This document shows, piece by piece, positions 22,792 to 37,645 of a stretch of DNA of 64,000 bases. The stretch is from NCBI GenBank assembly GCA_026545225.1, contig CM048849.1, forward strand, positions 52,956,836-53,020,835. Reading direction: 5' to 3'. Every line of letters begins with the position of its first letter. The first letter of the stretch is position 1. The position numbers and the translations under genes are program-made. Origin of the DNA: Cornus controversa. Its lineage: Eukaryota > Streptophyta > Magnoliopsida > Cornales > Cornaceae. Under the pieces are notes generated by a model. That model was not told the DNA's origin. It made no database searches and was given only the letters and a program-made list of their open reading frames with translations.

Positions 22792-22907
22792 TTATTCTTA
22801 TGTTTGATTCTGCTCTATTGCGTGGCTACAGAAGGGCGATTGTTAGCCTATCACAGTTCTAGAGCGTAATTGTACGCGTATGAACTCTCTTGGAGAATTT
22901 GGTGAAC

Positions 22908-22927
22908 GCTTATCACAGATGGCGCCA
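22908..22927 (-). other. Primer-binding site of the Tat-clade element
   Basis: On the minus strand the sequence reads TGGCGCCATCTGTGATAAGC, a TGGCGCC-type primer-binding site 5' of gag. The 5' LTR should therefore end at about 22930 (TCTACA on the minus strand), but its outer limit could not be fixed. Confidence 0.65.
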
Positions 22928-22930
22928 AAG

Positions 22931-23473
22931 TGTAGATACAAAAAATCTACTAACCAGTTACTGGAAGTAAATTCAAGCAATGACACTCAAAAATTTATTG
23001 TATGGGAAGCTCTCCTTTTTTGCTGTGTTTTCTTTTTCCTTGATATTCACATTTCAGGCTATAATTGGTCCATGATTTCTCCTCACTTTGGGGAAATACA
23101 TGATTTTCTCCCTAATTATTGTGATTCTATTACATAAATAGTGCTATTCTAACTTTAGTCTCTCAATTTCAAGATTTCAATTATTAACTTTATGTTTCGT
23201 GGGATGCTGCGTGGATTTATTGGGGGTGAGGTGGCAGCTAAGTCATCTCCCTGTCAGATGCTGTGTCATTTACTTATTGGTCGAATTTTTTCCCTTTACA
23301 GTAATCAATGATCATTGTTGAGATCACAAAAAGGATTTGAAATTTATTTATTGTTATCATCTTTTATCGAACATGAATCCTCTTTGAGGCAACATGGTTT
23401 AGAATGTTATGAAATTATGCATCCTGTTCTTATTTTCTAATAAATATGAGTAAAAAGTAATCAGTCCAACGTT
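22931..23473 (-). repeat. Probable 5' LTR of the Tat-clade element and short intergenic DNA
   Basis: About 540 bp between the primer-binding site and the tRNA gene. The near part should be the 5' LTR in reverse orientation, but no second copy was recognised in the window, so its outer edge is unknown. No gene seen. Confidence 0.35.
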
Positions 23474-23545
23474 TCCGTTGTAGTCTAGTTGGTCAGGATA
23501 CTCGGCTCTCACCCGAGAGACCCGGGTTCGAGTCCCGGCAACGGA
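23474..23545 (+). tRNA. tRNA-Glu (CTC)
   Basis: A 72-nt tRNA with a perfect acceptor stem (TCCGTTG / CAACGGA), D arm from GTCTAGTTGGTCAGGAT, anticodon stem CTCGG/CCGAG around the loop CTCTCAC (anticodon CTC), and T arm CCCGG-GTTCGAGT-CCGGG-like pairing. The internal A and B boxes are intact (TAGTCTAGTTGG, GGTTCGAGTCC). A TTTTTT terminator for RNA polymerase III follows at about 23554. No intron. It should decode GAG codons. Confidence 0.97.
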
Positions 23546-23634
23546 AGCCTACTATTTTTTGACTTTTTCCACTTTTGCCATTTCGGCCTGTCTCCCACCC
23601 AGGGCATTATCGTCATTTAAATGATTCGCCAATA

Positions 23635-23643
23635 AAACCCTAG
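23635..23643 (+). promoter_or_regulatory. telo-box in RPL11 promoter
   Basis: AAACCCTAG, the telo-box common in plant ribosomal-protein promoters, lies 63 bp before the start codon, beside a pyrimidine-rich leader. Confidence 0.6.
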
Positions 23644-23705
23644 CTTCAACTCCTCATTGATAATCTTTCATCTTCCGTCTCTCAGATTCAGCTCCAGTCT
23701 TCGCA

Positions 23706-25951
<2,246 letters not shown>

Positions 25952-27822
25952 GGACTTTTCTACATCATTGTAGTTCAGTTTTTGTGAAGCTGAGTTGCAT
26001 TTTTACTGTTTCCCTAATAACTTGCAGTACTATTTTTGGTGATTTTCATGGTTCACCTTTTGCTTTTATATTTGGGAGTAGATCAATGTTATGTTTTGTG
26101 GGTTTTTAATATTTATCTGAACACAGTTTTCAGTGGATGTTTGTGATGGAGTGCATCTATTGATTTCTATTTGCAGCATTAAGCTTGATATTGTCCAAAT
26201 TTAACAGCAGATACGTAACTGGTTTGAGCTTTGGTCCACGGTTGTTTTTATCTACAACCGTTTTTTTGGCGACTGGTTAAAAATTACCACTGAAGGCAGC
26301 ATAAAATGATGGGGGTGGATGTGGGGGCTTAGTTAAGGGCTTGAGGGTTAGATTGTCATTCCATGGTTCTAGATTGCCAACAGTGTGGAGCCCTTTTGTT
26401 GTGTCCGAGGTGTGCAGAGTGGCGCTGACAACCCCACTCTCATTTGGAGGTTTGGATTTCGGCCTCTAAAAAATTTTCTTCTAACAGATGACTATGCTAT
26501 GAACTGATCCAAATTGCATCTTATCTAGAATTTCATCTGGAACACTCCAGGCTTCTTCTTGTAGTGATATGTTGTCCTCTTCTTTCTTCTTTTTAATATA
26601 TATATGAACAACGATAGGACTGTCTATTGGTTTTTATAATCAATTGAGGTGTCTAGAAATTTATTTATTAGTTAACAAAGTTACATGCATATAGAGAGGT
26701 TTGGAGAATTTTATGAAACATATGCATTGAATGGTTAAAAAATCTGTCTCGCATTGTTTCATTACTTGTAGATTTATTTGGATATGATATATGGGTAATC
26801 CAAATAAATTTTACAATATATTTTGAATATAACACCCTAATTTTTTATAGACAATCACGAGTGACAGGTAACTAAACAAGACCGAGATGATTCTCACATA
26901 ATAGGGTTAAGTGCACAAAGCACACTTCTACCATGGAATAAGGATCTCGTTATACATTAACCTCATGCAAAAGGCTCATATACACTTGCAACAATTTATC
27001 TTACATTATTTTAAAAAAATATTCAAATGAAAAATAACAAAATTGAACATTGTCTCAAGTGACGTGGTTTGGAAAAGAAGACGAACATCTCAATTTAAAA
27101 TCTTTTAAGCTTTACTTTTTGAATACATTTTTCTTGCTCTCCTTATTTTTAACTATTTTTTTATTTTAAATTTTGTCCATATATATATATATATATATGT
27201 CAAAATTAGATTTCTTGTGCATAAGAAACACTTTATTATAAATAATTTTGTCATATATTGACTGTTATGTAAAAAATAATATATTATAATTTATTCATAT
27301 TTTTTAAAATTTTATTTTCATATTACCAGTTGAACCCCAAAGCATAAAACTTTTACTTCACTCTTGAGTCTTGAGCATGTATCATTGCAACTGTCTGACC
27401 ATTAACAAAACAATCCTATCAAACTATTATGTTTTTCTAATTATTTAAAGGACCAAGTTGAGATGTCATTTTATAAGAGGATTTGTTTGATTTAATTATT
27501 TGTAGTGAATCTAGTGATCATTTTAATATGCGCAACTAGATACTAATGACTCATTTTTAGAGTAAAACCTCAATTTCTACCCATTATCCATTTAATTTTC
27601 TTTCTTATAGATTTTTCCAGCCATTTTTAATGACAAAACCAAAACCGAAACCATTGATAAAATGACTTTTATCTATTTTTATTTACATTTACAAATTACA
27701 AGTTGTAGAATAACAACGAAGCAAAACTGAAATAGGAAACAACAAATTTGAATCAAAATTATGATCAGAAAGGAAAAGAGTGAATCAGAAGGACCATCCC
27801 ATCATCATCATCATCATCATCA
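25952..27822. other. RPL11 3' flank and intergenic DNA
   Basis: 3'UTR of RPL11, then AT-rich DNA with a TA microsatellite near 27180-27198 and a (CAT)n run at 27797-27822. No further gene or mobile element recognised. Confidence 0.6.
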
Positions 27823-28521
27823 TTATCTAACTGCAGATGCAACAGTATGAGCCCAACATTTGAGACTATCTTTCATGTCAATTTCGTTAACCAAATTAGG
27901 AATTCTCCAATTCATCAATCGTCTCTCTCTGTTTCTTCTATCCCAAATCTCCCACGCTTCAGAAAGGTAAGGTCTTTGAACTGAAGATTCATCAGAAGTA
28001 GTAATCTCTTCTTCTTCACCTTCTTTTTTCTTTGCCAACCTCTGCAACCCAGGAATGATGTCAACCAAACTCGAGTCCTCATCTTCTTCAGAGAACACAA
28101 AACCCAGGTCCATAAACCCTTTTAGCTCTTCAAACTCGAGGGCTGACAAGCTCTTGGTTTCACGCTTCTTCTTTCTTCTTCTTCTCACATCTCTGGTTTT
28201 CTTGGGTGGTTGTTCTTCAATAACTTGTTCTGTTCTTGAACTCTCTTCTTGGAACGCTACTTTTCCTGAGAGGATGGTTTGGAGATGTGGTACGGAGAGG
28301 ACTGAATTTGGAGAGAGAGAATTAAAGTTGAAGCTTGTTTTGGAGCTAAGTTCATCACTTTTGGACCTGATATGGATTGTTGGGGACATCGAAATTTTCG
28401 GTTTTTGTGGGTTTTCGTGATTTTGGTGATCTGGGTTTGTTTCAGAATTTGATGGATTTTTGAAGATTTCATGAGTGAACCACCATGAATCAAAGAGGTT
28501 CATAACTTCTTCTGGGTCCAT
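27823..28521 (-). CDS. DUF1685 family protein
   Basis: A 232-residue intronless frame. Near the N-terminus is SWWFTHEIF. A Ser/Asn-rich middle is followed by a basic RRRRKKKRE run (about 114-122), a probable nuclear signal. Then comes the family signature KSLSALEFEELKGFMDLGFV then FSEEDEDSSLVDIIPGLQRL. The C-terminus KDSLKCWAHTVASAVR is the conserved end of DUF1685 proteins, so the frame appears complete. Biochemical function is unknown in the family. The start was chosen as the first ATG of the frame, directly followed by the usual DPEEV acidic residues. It is convergent with RPL11. The low-complexity (ATG)n run lies just after the stop. Confidence 0.92.
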   Translation of the reverse strand: MDPEEVMNLFDSWWFTHEIFKNPSNSETNPDHQNHENPQKPKISMSPTIHIRSKSDELSSKTSFNFNSLSPNSVLSVPHLQTILSGKVAFQEESSRTEQVIEEQPPKKTRDVRRRRKKKRETKSLSALEFEELKGFMDLGFVFSEEDEDSSLVDIIPGLQRLAKKKEGEEEEITTSDESSVQRPYLSEAWEIWDRRNRERRLMNWRIPNLVNEIDMKDSLKCWAHTVASAVR

Positions 28522-28948
28522 AAATGGCCGCTTAGAGGAGAAAAACCGATAGAAGATTGTGGATGCTGCAAAAAATAATTAGGCCATAGAGTTATGGAAA
28601 ATGATACTTATATTGGATTTGTTGACAGAATTACCCTTCATATGCTCCATATATTACTGAAAGACTTCCACGTTTTGAATTTTCTTTGTCTATGTGGGTT
28701 TGTTTTCTGGAGAATTCTATAATAAAATGGAAACAGATGACATTTGAATTTGCTTTAAAAATGTTGAAGCTGATGATTTACTGTGGGGGCAAAACTTGAC
28801 TAAAAGTATAAATGTCACTGTATGCAACCAGTTGATGCTTATCGCTATGATGATGAAGTTAACCATCAAGAATTTTCTTTTTAAATTTCAACACCATTAA
28901 AACAAAAACAAATTTGAAAATAAAAATATTAGAAAATAATCTTTAACA
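28522..28948. other. Upstream region of the DUF1685 gene
   Basis: Leader and promoter side of the minus-strand gene. AT-rich; no clear TATA box placed and no other gene seen. Confidence 0.4.
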
Positions 28949-29211
28949 TTCTCTCCCACTCGAACTCACCTGTCTACTCGTCCCCTCATAACAAGGGATG
29001 GATTCAGTAAATACCCAAATGTGGACTCTACCCGAATAGGGGCACACTTAAATCAAGAAGTGAGTCTGACTCTAATATCAACTTTAATGAATCGGGCGCT
29101 TATCAATAATCCAAAAACTTAAACTAGTAGGTATTATTGCATACTCGCTCATTTATACCTATTTTTTTTTTTATTCAAATTCGATGTGGGACAAAGAAGA
29201 CCCCTCTAACA
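28949..29211 (-). mobile_element. TRIM-like retrotransposon fragment
   Basis: On the minus strand: a short LTR-like stretch from 29211 (TGTTAGAGGGGTCTTC, then GTCCCACATCGAATTTG) to 29088 (CCGATTCA), a degenerate Met-tRNA primer site TTGATATTAGAGTCAGACTC, ~100 bp, and a PPT-like GAGTGGGAGAGAA at the far end, followed by TGTTAAAG. Order and sizes match terminal-repeat retrotransposons in miniature. The second LTR does not match well, so the copy is partial or old. Confidence 0.45.
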
Positions 29212-29592
29212 ACAACTCTGACAAAACTTGTTAATTAAGTGTCCTTTTATAAATTGCTTTTCTTTGAATTTATAAATTTGTTTTTTTTATATATAATTTC
29301 TTTAATTAATAAGTATTGATTCTCAATTCACATGAAAAATTAGGGTCTAGTTAAATTTTTTAAAAATAGTTCTCAAAAAATTTTAAAACGAAAAATTATA
29401 TTTAGATAACTATGAATGGCAGTTCTTTAGAAATAATTTTTTTTAACTTAGTTTTCAAAAAATAATTTTAAAAAATTGTTAACCAAACATATTCTGTTAC
29501 AATTTTTTGAGATTTTTAACTCTCGAAAAATTGAATCAAGCATACCCTTAATAATTCAAAAAACTCAAAGAAAATACTAAAAAACTCCATTT

Positions 29593-29629
<37 letters not shown>

Positions 29630-32600
29630 GTTTATCAATTTGGAATTGTATACATGTAGCTAGAAAATGTTGTGCAACATAAATTTTTTTTTGGGCAAGA
29701 AACCGACATCTATTTGTCAGTTATTTGGGGGCTTCAACCTTTACTTTTCTCTTTGGGAGGCTTTGGTAGTGTTGTGTAACACGAGGATGACGTTGGAATT
29801 AATCTAAAAACAATTTCATTTATTAATTAAAAATGTCTGTAGTTCTTAATATGTAAATGCAAAATTTAGTCCAAAATTGTTTTCTTCAGTGAGTTCAAAA
29901 TTTGTGATACCAAAATATAAATATTCTCTTTTCCCAAGACATAAGAGTTGGACTCTTTCAAAGGGTGGCTGAATAACTTATTGTAAAAAATAAAAAAGGG
30001 TTGACAAGTAAATTATAAATGTGAAGATTAAAGATTGTAAAAGGTTGCAGGTTGAAGTCTTATGAGACCAAGTCAGGAAATAAAAAAAAAAAAAAAAAGA
30101 AGTCTTGTGAGACAAAAAAGACGGATGTATTATTAGTCAAAAAAAAAAAACTATATAGATATGAGTAGAGAAAAATTACTTTACACCAAAAAGAAGAGAT
30201 AAATTTATAAATACGTAATAAATAAAAAATGCATAATAAATAAATAAAAATATCTTAAAAAGATAACGTCTGCCTTACAAAGTGGAGGTCTTAAACTTGA
30301 CGCAAGCCCCACTGGAGTCATCCTTCTTCTTCCCTTTCTTTCTTTTTGGTGGTTGGTAAGATAAGATTGGAAATCTAAGGGAGACAAATTCATATCGGAT
30401 GTTTATATTCTTATGGCATATTTGACAGTTGACAGACAGTGATTGTGTAAGAAATTTCACACTTGTGTGAAGGGTAATATGGTCAGGAAATTGGTTTCAG
30501 GGATATTCTTATGGCATATTTGAATGACAAGTGTTGAAATTTGTCTAGTCAACAACGACACGTTGACTTTTCTCCCACGCGTGGATAGCTGCTAGTGTTC
30601 TCTACACCATCTTATCTAAATATCTTCCCACATCATAAAAAAAAAAAATTAAATAAAAAACCACGTGTTTAATTTAAATAACGTGATTCACATTCCTATT
30701 TGTTTATTTAATTATTGATTTTTTTTTCTTTTTCCTTTTTGACAACCACGACTTTTCTACTAACATATATATATATATATATATATATATGTTCAAACAG
30801 AAATAAGATAATAATATATTTTTTATATCCAGACATATTTTTTAATACTAGAATTACCGTGATATGAATGAAATAAAGATTTATAATGTGATCGACCAAG
30901 CAACATTCAGAGTCATCGATCATGAATGGATTGTACATTTGTTCTTCATATTAGTATATAACTATATATACGAAGTACTATATAGTGAGTGTAGTGACAT
31001 AACAAATTTGGACCAGCTGAGACTAGACTGTCTGCTTGGGGAACAGTAAATTGTTTTAAATTCTATCTATTACTGTATTAGATGGTGAATAAAAAGTGCA
31101 CAACAACCAATCCATGCATGCCAGTAGTTTTAAAAGGTCAGACCATCCCTTCCTGCGTTTTGTTTTGGGTCGAGAGACTCAAGACCACGCATCTACATAT
31201 AGATTAGATATACATATACATACACACACTGTACACACACATACACACACATATATACACACACATACACACACACATATATATGTGTGTGTGTATGTGT
31301 GTGTACAGTGTGTGTGTATGTATATATATATATATGTGGTGCTTTTCTCTTCGGATAACCGTTCCATGATCCATGTAGACTAATCATCTGTCCTCTTCTC
31401 ACACGTACGGTCATACTCTAGCTAGTGTTCCTTTTTCCATCTTTTGTACTACCTGATGAGGGCTTAGATTTTGCTTTGTTACTGGATTTAATAATAAGGG
31501 AAAAGAAAATCAGAAAAAAAAAATCAAAAAATTACTTTCTTTGTAATGGTTAATTTATAATCCATTCTCCTTCAGTTAATGGTCAATGCTGTTAATGCCA
31601 AAAGTTACTTGCTAAACTCGAATCATATTTTCAGAATTTTCCCTTTCCCTTCTAATGCCTGATACTTAATAGTAGAATTTTATGTGTGACACATGGTGAA
31701 ACTTCAACTATATTATAAATCTCACAATAACAATATGTGCGACAATATATATGGAGAAAATTTATAACTAAGAATGATGACATTATACTCAATGAATTCT
31801 TTTTCAATAATCTACTGACTTAAAAAATAATAAAAAAGATAGAAATAAATGGTAATCGATCTATCAATTAACTAAACGTAAATATCATTGATATTTTCTG
31901 TAGTTTGAACTTATTTAACACGGAGAGAATGTTTATAGTGTTAGTATAAATAAAAAGGTTTTGCACTGTGTGTTAGAGAGACCACAAATCGTACATAGAC
32001 ATATATGTCTGACACTATGACTTGTATGCCATTTAACTTTACAAATGATCTATCATCTATTTAATCTTCAACATTATATAAAATACCAAAATATCCTAAC
32101 ACGCTCTCTTTTTCTCTTTCCTACTTCTCTCTCTTCTTCCTCCTCTTTCCTCTTTAAATATACATATACGCACATACACAGTAACTTGGTTGATGGTTGG
32201 GTTTAAATTTTATGTTTGTGTGTTAAATTGGTTGATGGTTGGGTTTACCCAACCCCCATTTGTAAATAACTCTCTGTTTGACCTCAAGCCTAACACATAT
32301 CATGGGCCTTTGATTTTATGCACTATTTTATTTTATTTTATTTTATTTTATTCTTTCTCTCTCCTCAATCTCTCTCTCCCTCACATGACATGATGGTGAA
32401 TAATTTAATCACAATTATCAAACAAAATTTATATTTACAAACATTAATTTCATATATAAAAAACAAATGTCAAGTAATACAAAAAAATTGTCTTTATCAA
32501 CCCTCTTATCCAACAGTATACACATGCCTTCTTTAAGGAATGAAACGAGGGAAGTGAAGCTCAAGATGAATTTGACAATTTCAACCGCCTTTGCATAAGA

Positions 32601-33332
32601 AATCTTTTCACCAACTCAGAAACTTTTTGTTTGCCTTTAGAAACTGAACCATCTACTATTGCACAAATCAAATCCTGGTAATAAAATGAAGCTGAAATAC
32701 AAGTTGTAATAAAATTGTCAATCTTGTATTCGATTTCAATTAACTGCAAGTCTCTAACCAGATGATTCATTATATGAGGAGCGAGAAAGATAGTTTTTAG
32801 AATACCTGACTTTGGAATATTATAAAAATGCTTGGTACAAACACTGATACATATTATCAGTCAGGAAGAAATTCATGAACTGCTCCCTTCATGCAATCAC
32901 ACTAAAAGAGCATTTCAGAATTTTTTTTAAGTAAAGGGATCAATACACGCCATGGCAGCCAAGCCATACAGTGGCAAGCTAGTTCACTAACGCTGGGTCA
33001 CAAGCTATACAAATGTGAGTTGCTTCACCCCGTGATAATGGTAAAACATGATCAACATATGAGATTGAGGGCATTGTGTTTTATCAGAGCGAATAATTAT
33101 ACGACAATTTGCAATATGATATTGAAGCAATTAAGAATCGTAAGCACGTCATTAGCTGCTAAACCAAATTCAGTACTGAGCATTGCTGGGAAAAAAAGAG
33201 AAAAACGGCTAGTGAGAATTATCCAATTGGGCTAGGCTGCAACCTATGCACAACAAATTCCAAGCATCCGGCCACTGGCAAACGTCTATCTGGGTCTACT
33301 CTCAAGCATCCATGCACAAAAATGTTATACTG
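29212..33332. other. AT-rich intergenic region with microsatellites
   Basis: About 4.1 kb with no supported gene. It holds TA microsatellites (29597-29626, 30764-30790), the CA/GT palindrome at 31218-31327, a CT-rich tract (32105-32155), a ~43-bp partial duplication of GGTTGATGGTTGGGTTTA (32190-32250) and TTTTA repeats (32325-32352). Short frames are low-complexity. Confidence 0.6.
31218..31327. repeat. Large CA/GT inverted repeat
   Basis: Left arm ATACATACACACACTGTACA... and right arm ...TGTACAGTGTGTGTGTATGTAT are near-perfect reverse complements of about 40 bp, separated by about 25 bp of further (CA)n/TA. Confidence 0.85.
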
Positions 33333-33544
33333 AAGACCAGATATCAACGGTTAGGATTAAATTCCACTAGATAAAATTGGAAAATCATAATCCAACGGTA
33401 TAAATATTATACTGTCAATTAGACCACAATTGACAAGTATAACCCCAACCCATCAAGTAACAATAATTACATTGTAATCTAATTTTAGAAATAGTGTATA
33501 GGATCACAAATAAAAAATATTTTATTTATTAAAATATTCTAACA
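33333..33544 (-). mobile_element. Truncated 3' LTR of Copia element
   Basis: 212 bp homologous to the inner part of 38532-39012 and ending ATATTCTAACA. On the minus strand it starts TGTTAGAATATTTT after a PPT-like AGTGGAAGAT. Its distal half (left of ~33333) is replaced by unrelated DNA, so the element is cut. Confidence 0.85.
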
Positions 33545-35300
33545 ATCTTCCACTTGGTTTATGCACTTTAAGTTTTGTAAAACGACACGGTGGATTGCAA
33601 CACTTTAGAAAAGTCGAGTAACCACTCATTTTATTTTTTAGAAAAATACAATTATCGAAACAGATGGGTTGAAACTTTAAAACACTCTCTTCCATAGACT
33701 TCCTCAATAGTGGATCATGAATGCGTAGACAAGTAATATATTAGTCTAAACAGTTCCATGGTCTCAAAACTGATTCCATCTAGGATTTGAGCAAATATAG
33801 TGATTTTTACTGCATTTGATGAGATGCACAAACTGCACGTGGTCTAAACGCACACCTCACTATCCGTCCTTCTTCATACCATCACGGTATTGTAGACACA
33901 TAAATTTTATGATGGTTTAATCACCGTCTGATTGGTCAATAAGTCAAACACTTTTGATCAATTTAAGTCTACGATTGTGGATCCCAGCAACAGACACGTG
34001 TCAAAATCGTGAAGGTTCAGGCCTTTAAAAAATATGTGTGATAATTCAAATTTACCTTTAATTTATTTCCATATAAAAGGGGGCAAAATCTCTTTTTATG
34101 AAAGTTGACACAATTAATGGGAAGTTACTAAATTAAACCTCCACCCTTTTTGCCTATAAATACAAGGTCACCAAACACATTTAGGGAGGAAGAGGACAAA
34201 GGAGGAGAAAGAGACAGAAAGATCAAAGGAACATAAAAGTTCTGCCGAACCTTTACCTCGACCAAACTTAAAGTTCTGAACACGAAGAACAACAAGCACG
34301 CCACGCAAGTGCCGTTTTTTTTCTAAGACCTTTAACCATCGAAGAATCTGAAGACGAAGAATAACAAGTACGCCACACAGGTGTCATTCTTCATCTAAGA
34401 CCTTCAACCATCGAAGAATCTGAAGACGAAGAACAACAAGCACGCCACACAAGTGTCGTTCTTCTTTTAAGACCTTCGACCATCGTAGAATCTGAAGACG
34501 AAGAACAACAAGCACGCCACATAAGTGTCGTTCTTCTTCGAAGACTTTCAATCCATCGTTCGAGATCAAGCTCTATTGGCCCTCGATTGAAAATTCTGTG
34601 AAGCCTTTCCTTAATCTTGAAGATTTGAAGAAAACTTATCACTATCGGTTCAAGAACAAGCTTTTGAAGCCCTTGCACTAAACATCAAGAAGATTAAATC
34701 AGAGGAAGATTCTTTGTTGTAAAAGAATAGACCACAGAGAATTGTACCCCTTTTTCCTAAATTAATAAAATTAATTATTTGTTACTTATTTTTGTTCCTA
34801 GATTTTTCGAACATGAAATTTGTGCGTATAGGTATGTCACCTGAACATATTACAGTAAATCGCTAACCTTCTATCCAGTGTGAGGGTTTACCGATATGAA
34901 GCCAATCCCATATCTAGCCCAAGCTATCCTCATGGAATATGAAACACTCCCACAGGCACTTTAATAATTATGTTTGGATTTACCAATGTGGTGCCAATCC
35001 TACATCTAATCCGAACACCTCATAAGTGTAACATCACTCCCAGGCAAACATAATAGCACGTGCATAAACTATATATAAATGAAGATAATAATAACAATGC
35101 ATCATAACTTTATTTTGCATGCAAATAACTGTCACCAAAAGGTGTAAATAAACTGAAGAAAAATAACTATCACCATAAGGTGTAAATAAGCTGAAAGTTA
35201 GCTGCAATGTAACATGATGTAAAGAAAAATTAGACATCATTATACAAGGGCTCTCGAACACCCATCCGTATCACATGCTCCTTAAATAATTTGCAACTAA
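33545..35300 (-). mobile_element. Copia 3' untranslated region with an embedded LTR-like stretch
   Basis: Non-coding 3' part of the Copia element. 33960-34830 looks like a separate + strand insertion: GCCTATAAATACAAGG (TATA-like) at about 34153, then four 72-bp repeats (34283-34560), then a T-rich polyadenylation-like stretch at 34740-34790. No clear boundaries or target duplication were found for it. Confidence 0.45.
34283..34560. repeat. 72-bp tandem repeat
   Basis: CGAAGAA(C/T) starts at 34283, 34355, 34427 and 34499, giving nearly four exact 72-bp units. Each has self-complementary ends (GAAGAACAAC ... GTCGTTCTTC). As 72 is a multiple of 3, the minus strand shows 24-residue repeats that mimic an open frame. 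Confidence 0.9.
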
Positions 35301-35306
35301 ATACCT

Positions 35307-35791
35307 TTAATGAGAGGATCTGTAATAGTATTTTATGTGGAGAACCTCAATAGAACCTTCCTTAACCTTCTCACACACGAAAAGATACTTTATATCAATG
35401 TATTTATTACGCTCGGTCAACTTTTCATCTTTCACATACTTTATAATAATTTCATTATCACAGAAAATGCCATAGGCTTGTTTATAGAGTCCACAACCTT
35501 CAAATCCATAATAAAAATTTCTTAGCCACATGGCATGTTTGGTTGTTTCACAAAAATTGGTCAACTCTGCATACATAGTGAAATATGTGATAATATATTA
35601 CTTAGAGGTTTTTTCACAAGATAGCTCGTTTCTTGAGCCAACAAAAAAATAAAAAAAGAAGTAGATTTCCTACTACTTGAGCAACCTGTATAGTCATCAT
35701 CAGAATAACCATTTATCTCTAAGTAATTTGATTTTCTGTAGATCAACATGAACTCTTTAGTTCTCTGGAGATACCTCAAAACTTTCTTCAC
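35307..35791 (-). pseudogene. Copia RT end and RNase H
   Basis: Two overlapping frames: KVLRYLQRTKEFMLIYRKSN, GYSDDDYTGCSSSRKSTS, then (35576-35307) CETTKHAMWLRNFYYGFEG, GIFCDNEIIIKYVKDEK and RNKYIDIKYLFVCEKVKEG. These are the standard Copia RT tail and RNase H. A frameshift near 35565 separates them. Confidence 0.9.
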
Positions 35792-35989
35792 TACCTTCGA
35801 ATAAACAATCTGCAGATTTTGCTAAAATCAACTTGAGTTCTCACAAAATAATTATCGAGACACTTTTATCCTAACAATATATTTCCTTCAACACCTTAAA
35901 CCTCACTTGGTACACAAATTTCACCTAAAAAATTTTCAATACTTTATCAATACATACCTTTCGAGAAAGTTTAAATTTTTCTATAGTGC

Positions 35990-36460
35990 ATGTATCGCAT
36001 GAATGTCATTGCTAACTAACAAAATATTATCAACATATAGAACAAGAATAACAAATTAACTCCCACTGAACTTGAGGTATATGCATTAAATCACGATATT
36101 CTTCAGGTTGAAACATATAAATCACTTCCTTAACGTCTACATTAAGGAACATTGTCTAGACATCTATCTAATACAACTCAAGATTATAATGTGTGATAAT
36201 GACAAAATGACTCCCAAAGAGTCCTTTGATGAAACTAGAGAAACATTTCAGAAAAATCATCACCTCTTATATCTATCATACACCTCAAAATCATTAAGTA
36301 TAAAAGAAACTACAAAGTTCTAGACTCCCACTGAATTCACACATCCTCAATAAAATTTGCAATGACATGTTTCAACAATTTTTATATGTTTAGAGGGATA
36401 ATAAAAATCATAACCAAAATATCTCTCAAGATACTCAATGAAAAGACAACTGACGGTGCA
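35990..36460 (-). pseudogene. Copia reverse transcriptase remnant with YVDN
   Basis: The minus strand reads YVDNILLVSND at 36003-36037; the catalytic YVDD of Copia RT has become YVDN, and stops lie around it. Upstream at about 36380-36420 is GYDFYYPSKHIKIVETCH, matching the Copia block GYKFYDPxxxxxFETGNA. Confidence 0.7.
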
Positions 36461-36469
36461 AGAGGATCA

Positions 36470-37645
36470 AATTTCTTAATATATGGATTGTACAATTTCA
36501 AAACATGTAAATGTCTGAGACTGGGCCTACGGCCCATTCAAAACATTAAGATATATATTAAAACACCACGATTCACACCCTCCATATCTATAACCTCAAA
36601 AATTGCATTCCTTTTGCATTTTTCCCTTGACACAGTCAACACATAATTTATAATCTGAAAAATTAGTAGTTCAATAATCTCATCCTTAACCAAGCGTTCA
36701 TGTCTCTTTCAAGAGATATGCTCCAATCTCATATGCCATAGCATAGATGAATCATCTCCAACAAAAGCACGATTTTATCTGGAAGGTATCGAGCCCATAG
36801 ATAGACAAGAGACATGTATGATCTCTCTTGAATCAATCATCAAATATATTCAGGCACGTTTACCTAATTGGGCTAAAAAATTACCACAATAATTTTCATA
36901 CATGCGTTGTTTTCATTCAACTAAATCTTAAAATTGTGACAGTCTTTCTTTTGATGCCCTTTCATTTTGCAGAACTAACATTCATCATTTCTATGATCAT
37001 GTATTTTTCTTTATTGTTCTGTTTTTAACTTTTCTGTTTTGCCTAATTTTCTTTCTTACCGCTTATTTTCTTCTATAAAATATTCTTACTGCAATCATTT
37101 ACGACAAGATAGTCTGACTCAATTTTAATTCCCTTGAGCCGTTATTCCTCAATCACACAAAGTGCTAATAGCTAGTTAGTATTTTATTTTGAATTGTCTC
37201 ATGTGAATTATAATTCACCCTGAATTTCTCAAAAAGACCTAAACAGAGAATTAATATATCACCATGTAGACTAGTTACTTATCATCAAATGTGATTCTTT
37301 GCTCCCTCAAACTATTAACCAGTTTGTACATCGTATAAATGTGCTCCTTCACTGAACCATTGCCATCATATCTGGCTGACACAAGTTGTGTCAGATAATA
37401 ATACTGTAGTTGTTTCTTGGTGCTATGAACTACTTCTTGATCAGATCAAGAAGCTTCTTAGCAGTATCAAATACTAGAATACCACCCCCACAAGTCACAC
37501 CCATAGAAGCACAAATCAACCTTATGACAATTGTAATCCCTTTAGTCCATTTAAAATGTAACAACCTTACTACCTCAGAAGACTCTACAACCAGTATAAA
37601 GGGTTTCTCCTTAAAAGATACAGACTCAAAGTCTAAGAAACCCAA
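36470..37645 (-). pseudogene. Copia gag and gag-pre-integrase remnant
   Basis: On the minus strand: a gag part (37645-37430, with FDTAKKLLDLIKK), a zinc knuckle at about 36910-36990 (CKMKGHQKKDCHNF, its first Cys region broken by a stop), and the pre-integrase block LWHMRLEHIS at 36700-36755 followed by LVKDEIIELL. The integrase DDE core expected next is missing: only ~300 bp separate this block from the RT-side block at 36420. Confidence 0.7.

Noticed and set aside
29088..29211. Cassandra-type TRIM LTR
   Set aside because: The GTCCCACATCG word recalls such LTRs, but the 5S-rRNA-like promoter boxes of Cassandra were not seen.
31096..31414. Frames of 62-95 residues rich in His-Thr or Cys-Val
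   Set aside because: Translation of the CA/GT palindrome and TA tracts.
34384..34678. Minus-strand frame with 24-residue repeats
   Set aside because: Product of the 72-bp tandem repeat; no family match.
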